This document shows positions 4,622 to 11,040 of a DNA stretch of 12,835 nucleotides, piece after piece; the stretch's first letter is position 1, and each line of letters starts with the position of its first letter. The translations under genes and the position numbers were made by a program. The DNA comes from Thalassiosira profunda (taxonomy: Eukaryota > Bacillariophyta > Thalassiosirophyceae > Thalassiosirales > Thalassiosiraceae): the NCBI GenBank assembly GCA_036939355.1, contig JALLAP010000903.1, positions 1-12,835 of the forward strand, read 5' to 3'. The notes beneath the pieces are model-generated. The model did no database searches, was not told the origin of the DNA, and was given only the letters and a program-made list of their open reading frames with translations.

Positions 4622-6457
4622 ATGGTCAACTGCGCCCAATTCGCCGGCCTGGCGGCGGCGGTTGCGACCACGTCGTTCGCTGCGGCGGCCGAAACCGGCA
4701 TGGTTGCCGGTCTGCCGCCGCGGCGGCAACTGCGGGTGAGTTTCGCCCTTGCTCGCGCTTCATTGCAATTGTGCACATCTTATGCACAATCTCATCACAC
4801 GTCGACTCATCGAATCCTCCTCTTCTCTCTCAGGGCGGATGGTCTAGCTCGAGCTCGAGCGGCAGCAGCGGGAGCAAGTCGTCCAAGAGCGGCAGCACCT
4901 CGAGCTCAAGCGGTGACGGATGGGGCCCTGGCCACGGACAGTGGGTCTGGATCGACAGCAGCTCGTCTTCTTCCTCGTCGTCCAGCAAGGGCAGCAAGGG
5001 TTCCTCGTCGTCCTCTCTCGACGACAAGTGGTGGCACGCGCCGCCGAAGGAGTGGTGGCACGGCGACTCGTCTGACTCGTCCTCAAGCGGCAAGAGCGGG
5101 AAATCCGGGTCCTCGGGCTCTGGAAAGAGCGGCAAGGGATCCTCGTCCTCGTCCAGCGGCGACTACTGGGGCCCTCATCCGGGCTGGTCGTCCGACTCGT
5201 CGAGCTCCGGAAAGTCGGGAAGTGGCAGCAAATCCAGCAAAGGCAGCAGCAGCGAGGATGGCTGGTGGTACGGGAGCAATAAATGGAACGGAGGAAAATG
5301 GTGAGTAACGGCCTACGATACCTGTGATGTTGCGTGCGATGATTGTGTGTTGCTCACATCCGTACACACCTCCCACTTCGCAGGATCAAGGTCGATAGCT
5401 GGTCTGCTTCGTCCTCCTCTTCTTCCTCCAAGTCTGGCAAAGGAAGCAAGTCCAAGTCAGGCAAGGGAAGCAAGTCGAAATCCAGCAAGAGCTCAGGGTG
5501 CACGTGCATCGAGACGGAAGTGCCAACGGCAGCCCCGAGCTGGGCCGACGATGGCTGGGAAGAAGACGATGACGACGTTTCAGGAAAGTCGGGCAAGAGC
5601 GGCGCCAGGAGGCTCTCTGGAAAGAGTAGCAGCAGCTCGGGCTCGAAAGACGGCTTTTGGTACAGCCACAACAAATGGCAGGGAGGAAATTGGCTGTGGG
5701 TCTCCGCGTCTTCGTCGTCGTCGTCTTCGTCGTCGTCGTCCTCGTCCAAGTCTGGCAAGGGAAGCAAGTCCAAGTCCAGCAAGGGCAGCTCGTCCTGGGA
5801 TAAGCCCTGCACGTGCATCGAGACTGAAACACCGACGGCATTCCCCACATCGTTTCCCACGGCCTATCCGACGGAAGTGCCCACCGAAGCGTCTTCGACC
5901 TCTGTGCCTACGAGCATTCCTACGGCTATCCGTAAGTTACCCGAACGTATGAGATTCGCAACTGTTCGAAAGCCAACTCACATCATGTGTCGCTATTCTC
6001 AACAGCCACGGACATACCGACAGCCTTGCCTACTGAGACCCCGACGGAGGCTGAGACTGCCGTTCCGACAGCGATCCCGACCGCAACCCCCACTGAACTG
6101 TCTTCTACTGATACGCCGACGGCCGGTCACGAGACGGATACACCTACGTCGCTGCATACCGAAACCCCTACGGAAGTAGAAAAGACTGATACGCCGACGG
6201 CTGGCCACGAGACGGATACGCCGACATCCCTTACCACCGAAACCCCTACAGAAGAAAACTCATGGGGCGACGACGGGCACACAGATACGCCGACGGCGAT
6301 GCACACTGAGACCCCGACGGCGGAAAATTCGTGGGGCGATGATGGCCACGAGACGGCGGTTCCCACGACAGTATGGGGCGATGAATATATCGGTAAGGGG
6401 AAAGAGACGACGGACACAACCGATTCCGGATGGGTCGCGGGCGACGATGACGAGTAA
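4622..6457 (+). CDS. Putative secreted biosilica/cell-wall protein, diatom cingulin- or silaffin-like, four exons
   Basis: Exons 4622-4735, 4834-5300, 5384-5931 and 6006-6457 join in frame to 526 aa. The start is the first in-frame ATG. Residues 1-23 form a signal peptide (MVNCAQFAG...SFAAAA). RRQLR (34-38) contains an RXL motif, the site where diatom silaffin-type precursors are trimmed. Residues 39-335 alternate Ser/Lys/Gly tracts with many KXXK spacings (KSSK, KGSK, KSGKGSK) and Trp/Tyr clusters (DGWGPGHGQWVW, DDKWW, KEWW, DYW, DGWWY, FWY). Two CTCIETE blocks (233 and 336) precede Pro-Thr repeats (about 344-500: PTETPTE, TDTPTAGHE, ENSWGDDGH). The C-terminus is acidic (AGDDDE). There is no membrane anchor. 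In Thalassiosira such proteins are phosphorylated, have modified lysines, and sit in silica or organic microrings; that role here is inferred from composition and processing motifs, not homology search. Alternative: another secreted cell-wall or mucilage protein. (Diatom cingulins are unrelated to the animal tight-junction protein.). Confidence 0.8.
4736..4833 (+). other. Intron 1 of the biosilica-like gene
   Basis: 98 bp, phase 0, donor GTGAGT, acceptor CTCTCAG. It falls directly after the RRQLR codons, so exon 1 encodes exactly the signal peptide and propeptide. It contains a perfect inverted repeat ATTGTGCA / TGCACAAT with a 7-nt loop at 4768-4790. Confidence 0.92.
5301..5383 (+). other. 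Intron 2 of the biosilica-like gene
   Basis: 83 bp, phase 2, donor GTGAGT, acceptor TTCGCAG. It splits the Trp194 codon (TG|G) in the first copy of the duplicated Trp-rich module; the second copy (GGNW at 294-297) has no intron. Confidence 0.92.
5709..5747 (+). repeat. TCG-type triplet run encoding 13 serines
   Basis: Thirteen consecutive Ser codons (TCG with interspersed TCT/TCC) encode Ser303-315 of the biosilica-like protein. It is a microsatellite-like tract prone to length change; the equivalent run in the first module copy has seven serines with mixed codons. Confidence 0.9.
5932..6005 (+). other. Intron 3 of the biosilica-like gene
   Basis: 74 bp, phase 1, donor GTAAGT, acceptor CTCAACAG. 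It splits the Pro377 codon (C|CC) within the Pro-Thr repeat domain and joins TAIP to TDIPT, preserving the repeat rhythm. It is the shortest intron in the window. Confidence 0.93.
6115..6236 (+). repeat. Pro-Thr repeat domain, near-duplicate TDTPTAGHETDTPT units
   Basis: The block encoding TDTPTAGHETDTPTSL followed by TETPTE occurs twice in tandem with small changes (HTETPTEVEK versus TTETPTEEN). A related pair containing ENSWGDDGH follows at about 6257-6350. The repeats encode the C-terminal Thr/Pro/acidic tail and are likely O-glycosylated if the protein is secreted. Confidence 0.8.
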
Positions 6458-6822
6458 ACATATTCTTCGTGTTGTGAGAGAGATGACATCTCGTGAAATG
6501 CGCTTGGAGGGTAGACCTTTGCGCGGTTTCTGTTCTCGAGAGGTGAAGTGATTTGTTATCTGTAAACTGCATATTATATTAGTGAGTAGGAGATTTAGTT
6601 TACACCGCTCAGGGCGTGGCTTCTTCAACACAGCACAGCAAGCAGGCCATTGCTTGGTAAGTGAGCTCGCCCAAGCTACATACAAGCTCCTGTGTCTTCG
6701 GCTCGCGTACTTACGTACCTATGTAGTTCGTAGCTCTGCTCTGCTCCCCAGCCCCCGTCCACTCATTTCCGCCTCCGCCTCCTCTCCACCTCCCCCCCCG
6801 CTTCGCTCATCTCCGCTGTGCC
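6458..6822. other. Intergenic region before the phosphotransferase gene
   Basis: 365 bp. The first part is the 3' UTR of the biosilica-like gene; it has no AATAAA, and TGTAAA occurs at 6561-6566 in an AT-rich stretch. The GTAC-rich string CGTACTTACGTACC lies at about 6706-6719; its first ten bases recur after the next gene. A long pyrimidine-rich tract (about 6741-6813) leads up to the next ATG. No gene is seen. Confidence 0.5.
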
Positions 6823-8670
6823 ATGACCATGGCCGCGGAAAGTCCCTCGCGGGGCGAATGCTCCCGGGCCGTCGTCACGCTGGACCTATCCTCGGCGACC
6901 GAGCTTGCCAGCGCCCAGCAGCGAATGCGCCTCCTCTGCGTATCTCGGGTGCGCGTCCGCCCTCTGCCGGACGGTGCGAGGCCACCCGAGCCTGCGCAGA
7001 TAGACGAAACAGATCTGCGGACTCTCTCGTTTCCTGTGAATATAAACGCGCCTGACAATACGGACTCTGCGCCTGCCCACCAGATGCACACCACATTGGC
7101 ACGGGTGGTGAGGGCTCTCCGCCGGGGCAAGAACCGATTGGTGTTGCGAGAGTGGAAGCAGGGAGCCTGCTGGTGGAATTTGAACATGAATCACGAAGTA
7201 CACTCTGGTGCGGGGGCTGAAAATATTGGCCCGCAACCAATTCGCCGGGGTGGCGCTTGTCAGTTGCCTCGTGCTTCGGCTGCACACGCGAGAGGTATCA
7301 CACTGTCAATGGCACGGGCAGAAGTGGCGGGGTATCGATTGGCACGGTTTGCAATTGATCGACATAAAGTTTGCGACGGATCTGCTTGGCCGACAAATTC
7401 AGACTGCGGCTCTGGAGTGCAAGGTGCTGTTGGCACAGTGCACCGATCAAATGGCGATACGGATGGGCGAGAGGCGGGGTGCTGCATTCCGGAACTTGTG
7501 TATTTTTCTCATGACGTTCAAACCATCTCTGGTCCTATGAACGGCTGCAATTTTGGTCCCTGGGCGCTGTTGTCATACTTTGAGAGCGGGACAGATGATG
7601 TTGACGACGAGGCTCTGCAATCAGCGCTGAACATTGAGGCTTCATGTATCAAATACTGCGAGACCCAAACGGAAAACATCAGAGTGCAACCATCGCCCCC
7701 ACGGACAACATACGCAAATCCCTGCAACCATTATCCAACAACCATGGTCAAGATACGACACGAGTTTGGATTTGACGAACCCCACCCCCGACACGGACGT
7801 GTGCCGTCAGATGAATGCTTGGACTATGCCGCGATGATACTTCAAGATGTTATCCTGCCGATTCAGAGCTCTTTCTTTATGTTGTCTGTTGGTGGCACAG
7901 GGGCAAATTACGCAGAATGCGACACGAGAGTGAGAGACATTTTATCATCTGTGGGATGGGGCACCGACCAAGTACCGCACGCGGCAAATCCATTTCAATA
8001 TCATGACATGGTTGCGGTGCATCGTCACGCTTTGCGCCATCTCTCCACAGCGAACGGGAGAAAAGGAAAAGGCAAAGCAGACGAAAGGATGAACAATCTA
8101 CTGCATGTACTGGGCCAATGCATCGACGCTCTGGATTGCGAATGGGACAGCCATGGCGGGAAACCCCCGCCGCTACCGCCAGTGTTGTGCCACATGGATT
8201 TGCAACCGCAGAACCTTGCATTTTCGCATGCTGTGCGCAGCGTTGACTCATCCAGCAATCACAGAAGCGCCAATCATATGGCAAACGGTTGTTTCGTTGC
8301 GGCAGTCATGGATTGGGAGGAGGCATGTTATGCGGACCCGCGCTTCGAGTTGCTGCTCGTGTGTCGCAAAGTGTTGGCAAGCCGAGAGCAAGCGGATGCC
8401 TTGTGGAAGATATATTCCGATCGCACCCAGAAACTGGGAGCCCGAATTTCGTCGCAATGCGAGAAGCCGATACGCTGGGAGGTGGGACCTCTGGAGCCGT
8501 GGCTGAAGTTAGAAACTGTCCACAGCTTGTGCACGCTGCTGCTCCAGGCGATGGATTTGCTCGGAGGCGGACGAAGTCCGTGGGAGACAAAGCCGGACCT
8601 GTGGGGCAAGATCGATCGAGAGAGGCAGCGGCTGGTGGTAATGGGGTGGGCATTCTGTGAATTCATTTGA
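6823..8670 (+). CDS. Aminoglycoside phosphotransferase / choline kinase-fold protein
   Basis: Single-exon, up to 615 aa. The C-terminal half carries the APH-type catalytic signature LCHMDLQPQN (His457, Asp459, Asn464) and the metal-binding DFG equivalent VMDWEEACYADPRFEL (Asp497), so it probably transfers ATP phosphate to a small hydroxylated substrate such as choline, ethanolamine, a sugar or a related metabolite. The N-lobe is less clear: RLVLREWKQGACWWNL may be the nucleotide-binding strand pair, RAEVAGYRLARF the helix with the paired Glu, and FGPWALLSYFES the hinge. It is much longer than the usual 300-400 aa, owing to an N-terminal extension and long inserts (about 200-240 and 290-380). 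The start may be Met1 or Met3; Met3 (6829) has the better context (ACCATGG). No signal peptide is visible, so it is likely cytosolic. Substrate cannot be assigned. Confidence 0.85.
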   Translation: MTMAAESPSRGECSRAVVTLDLSSATELASAQQRMRLLCVSRVRVRPLPDGARPPEPAQIDETDLRTLSFPVNINAPDNTDSAPAHQMHTTLARVVRALRRGKNRLVLREWKQGACWWNLNMNHEVHSGAGAENIGPQPIRRGGACQLPRASAAHARGITLSMARAEVAGYRLARFAIDRHKVCDGSAWPTNSDCGSGVQGAVGTVHRSNGDTDGREAGCCIPELVYFSHDVQTISGPMNGCNFGPWALLSYFESGTDDVDDEALQSALNIEASCIKYCETQTENIRVQPSPPRTTYANPCNHYPTTMVKIRHEFGFDEPHPRHGRVPSDECLDYAAMILQDVILPIQSSFFMLSVGGTGANYAECDTRVRDILSSVGWGTDQVPHAANPFQYHDMVAVHRHALRHLSTANGRKGKGKADERMNNLLHVLGQCIDALDCEWDSHGGKPPPLPPVLCHMDLQPQNLAFSHAVRSVDSSSNHRSANHMANGCFVAAVMDWEEACYADPRFELLLVCRKVLASREQADALWKIYSDRTQKLGARISSQCEKPIRWEVGPLEPWLKLETVHSLCTLLLQAMDLLGGGRSPWETKPDLWGKIDRERQRLVVMGWAFCEFI

Positions 8671-8705
8671 CAAAGCGACCCGAAGACGAAGACTTCGCTT
8701 CTTTG
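8671..8705 (+). other. Potential RNA hairpin at the start of the 3' UTR
   Basis: Immediately after the phosphotransferase stop codon, CAAAG at 8671-8675 and GAAGACGAAG at 8682-8691 can pair with CTTCGCTTC and CTTTG at 8693-8705, leaving bulges. Formation and function are unproven. Confidence 0.3.
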
Positions 8706-8971
8706 TAGCGCGCCAGCTTTGTCTTTCTTGGTATCCTTTCCCGCCATCATATCCTACCTACGTACGTACTTACGGCCTCTAGCAGAAACGACAGCATTCT
8801 AAAGTAGATGTCATTTCACAGCTCTTACTAAAACAGAAGGCAGGACCAATGACAGTTGATGGAAGCGAACGCCAGCAAAGAGAACTTCTCGCCGCCCCGT
8901 TGGCCGCCGCTGGTCGTTGATGGCATAAAACGAAGCAGACCAAACGAGCAAGATATCAACAACACTTCGAT
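8706..8971. promoter_or_regulatory. Intergenic region / 5' flank of the Gly-His-rich gene
   Basis: It contains CCTACGTACGTACTTACGG at 8756-8774, a GTAC-rich partly palindromic string sharing the ten bases CGTACTTACG with the region before the phosphotransferase gene. The rest is presumed promoter and 5' UTR. No gene or TATA box is recognised. Confidence 0.4.
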
Positions 8972-9501
8972 ATGCCGAAGAAAGGAAAGACGGCAAAGCA
9001 CCCACCGCCGAAGGCGAAGGTGAGTTGCAGCTGCAGCGAGCGTGGATGGATGTGTGACGAGCACATGTTGCAACCGCGGACACCGCGCTCTGACCCATAT
9101 GGTCCTTCTTTTCGACCTGTCCTAGGGCAAGAAGGGAGGCGGCAGCGGAGGAGGTGGCGGTGGCGGCAAGAAGGGAGGAGGCGTGCACGTGGGCGGGACC
9201 AGCCGGGAGGACAAACGCGAGTTCAACCTGAAGCATCACTGCCACGGCGACAAGCAATTTCCGGCGAGCTGGCGCCATCACCACAAGACGCCCCCGGTGA
9301 AGCACGTGAGTGATGTCTGTTGGCACTGACGATAAGGGTATCTTGCACTGTTTGCTGACTTGTCTCCTCGCGGCGCCTTGATAGTCCAAATACGACGACA
9401 TTGCGAACGAACTTGTTGAGGAGGAAAGGCATCACAAGGAGGAGCTCAAGCACGGACATCACCCGCATCAGCATAATATGCCGACTGGGGCGGTTCACTA
9501 G
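8972..9501 (+). CDS. Small Gly/His/Lys-rich protein of unknown function, three exons
   Basis: Exons 8972-9019, 9126-9305 and 9385-9501 join in phase 0 to a 114-residue basic protein. Both introns have GTGAGT donors and TAG acceptors. Order: a Lys/Pro-rich N-terminus (MPKKGKTAKHPPPKAK), a Gly-rich run bracketed by GKKGG motifs (17-35), a compact block rich in aromatic, His and Cys residues (REDKREFNLKHHCHGDKQF, then WRHHHK), and a Glu/His-rich tail (EEERHHKEELKHGHHPHQH). There is no signal peptide or membrane segment. I do not recognise a family. The His clusters could bind metal ions and the basic start could bind nucleic acid, but both are guesses. The REDKREF...WRHHHK block looks the most conserved-domain-like. 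An antisense open frame covers the same bases; the in-phase splicing supports this strand. Confidence 0.7.
9020..9125 (+). other. Intron 1 of the Gly-His-rich gene
   Basis: 106 bp, phase 0, donor GTGAGT, acceptor CCTAG after a pyrimidine-rich stretch (TTCTTTTCGACCTGTCC). Confidence 0.8.
9306..9384 (+). other. Intron 2 of the Gly-His-rich gene
   Basis: 79 bp, phase 0, donor GTGAGT, acceptor GATAG. Without splicing the frame stops shortly after the donor (CWH then TGA). Confidence 0.8.
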
Positions 9502-9723
9502 CAGCAGTGAATAAGGAGGGCGGATTCATCTAGGTGTGGTGCAGATGTCATCTTTGTTTGCTTGCAACTGCCCCCGAATTAGGGATGAAGATACTCGTTG
9601 GATTTCATGATAAAGCAATAGGCCATCGCTTCTGCTGCAGTGAGACAACAAATCGATATCTTCACTCAGGCGCATACTTTTGGTGTCAACCGAAGTTTTA
9701 GTGATCTAACATTGCTCTCAATC
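9502..9723. other. Convergent intergenic region
   Basis: 222 bp between two convergent stop codons, holding both 3' UTRs. It is AT-richer than the flanking coding DNA. GATAAAGCAATAGG near 9609-9622 is a weak variant of a polyadenylation signal for the plus-strand gene. Nothing else is recognised. Confidence 0.5.
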
Positions 9724-10822
9724 TCAATCTAGCCACAAACCCTCAACAATATCGACCACTTTCTCCGGCAGAGGCATATTGTTGCGATTCATGGCGTCCA
9801 GCTCAGACGACAGTAACTCCGCTGCAACATCGCGGAGTGACTCCGGAATCACTGCTAGCATTTCCGAGCAGAATCCCACAAGTGCCGACTCGTCCGCTGC
9901 AGTCAGTGGATTTGCAAAATGGCTAGCCTCTGTGAAGTCGATAAACAGCGTCCCGCCCGAATCTACCGAAATTAGCGGTTGCACATCGATCGTGTAGACG
10001 CCTGCACTGAGCATCCCTAGCATTGTTTCTACCACACTCTTCGCCGTCGTCATCTGAGGCTGGCCCGCTTTTACATTCTTGAGACTCGACGTGACCTCTG
10101 ATGCATCGGATGTCACCACCGGCGTTAGTGCTATCATAACACGTCCTTCCTCATACGGGTACGCGTTGGGCCGGCCGAGGCACCGTTCTACGTGCGGCAC
10201 ATCTCCCAGACTTTGCAGGATGATACATTCGTTCTCCACTGATTCGCGACTTCGTTTCCAGCTCACTTTGATGGCAACCTTTTCATTGGCATCATTGATG
10301 CTCTGATCTTTGACATTGTTGTGCGTGGAGAAGGAAAAGACAGCGCCGCTCCCACCGCTGCCCATTCACCCAGATTTGGTTGATGCATATGATGTCATCA
10401 GAATGCACATAAGATATGCATGTGTTGCAAATTTGCAACGGTTGATTCGCTCACCTTCCCAGCAATTTTGGATCCCATAGTGATATCGAGGATGATGCGG
10501 GGCCGCTCGCAAGCTTTCCGTCCTGCATCGATATCCCGGCAAAGGAGAGAGGGCGGGCGAATTCGACGCTGCCGTTCGGAAGATTCCACGCGTACTGCGA
10601 GCCCACAGCCGAAGTAGACGCTGCCAATCTGCTGTCGCCACTTGCAACATATTGGTATCGATCGAGCCTCGGCGCGGCAATTCCGACAGGATTTGCAACA
10701 ACCGAGGAGTCATCGACGGGTGGAGTTATCTGCAGGTCAAGCTGACGGGCATCGCGCGCCGACCCATCAAATAGGAGCAACGACGCGATCGCCTCGGCGA
10801 GAGGAAAGGCGACGAACCCCAT
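9724..10822 (-). CDS. Kinase-fold protein with degenerate catalytic loop, two exons
   Basis: Exon 1 is 10822-10455 and exon 2 is 10357-9724; the 97-bp intron (GTGAGC donor, CAG acceptor) joins in frame to 333 aa. The start is the first in-frame ATG. Residues 1-110 have no clear domain. Then come a glycine-rich loop LLGSGGSGAVF (120-130, Gly122 and Ser123 meeting at the splice junction), VAIK (Lys153) and an ENEC helix with Glu166 as likely partner. The expected HRDxxxxN loop reads YTIDVQPLIS (Asp247 kept, His and Asn lost) and the DFG site reads IDFTEA (Asp263). So ATP binding is plausible, while catalysis is either by an unusual mechanism or absent (pseudokinase). The C-lobe ends soon after (65 residues), far shorter than in ordinary protein kinases. 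It is divergent from the U-box gene. The assignment to the kinase fold rests on motifs only. Confidence 0.78.
10358..10454 (-). other. Intron of the kinase-fold gene
   Basis: 97 bp, phase 2, donor GTGAGC at 10454-10449, acceptor GGGCAG ending at 10358. It interrupts the glycine-rich loop: without splicing the frame ends at once (GR then TGA), while splicing gives GSGGSGAVF. Confidence 0.88.
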
Positions 10823-11040
10823 ACCACCACCCCGGATATCTCTAGCGTCCACCTCGCAGTGCCATGGCGTAGGCGAGGGAAGAAGGCGAGGGCAAGAAGG
10901 CGCGTGCGCGTAGATAGGTAGGGGGATCCGCCGAAATCTGCAGAGGAATTGGTACTTACAGTAATGATCAGCCCTTCCTACCAAGGCACCGTCCCAAGGA
11001 TACGGCCGCGCTGTTGTTGTAGCAGCGCGTCTCCTGACCA
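10823..11040. promoter_or_regulatory. Putative bidirectional promoter (kinase-fold / U-box genes)
   Basis: 218 bp between two divergent start codons. An in-frame TGA at 11035-11037 shows that the ATG at 11041 is the true first codon of its frame. A CCAAT sequence overlaps that ATG (ACCAATGG) and is more likely start context than a promoter box. No TATA box is clear. Confidence 0.45.

Noticed and set aside
5354..5860. A 168-codon acidic Leu/Asp/Glu-rich frame opposite the biosilica-like gene
   Set aside because: It is the complement of Ser/Lys triplet repeats, has no splice support and crosses an intron of the sense gene.
8811..9401. A 196-codon minus-strand frame containing a hydrophobic stretch ending in ELAFVLPAG, suggestive of a plastid signal
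   Set aside because: It is antisense to the three-exon Gly/His-rich gene, whose two GTGAGT introns join in phase; the Ala/Ser-rich part is the complement of the Gly codon run. Strand-specific RNA-seq would decide.
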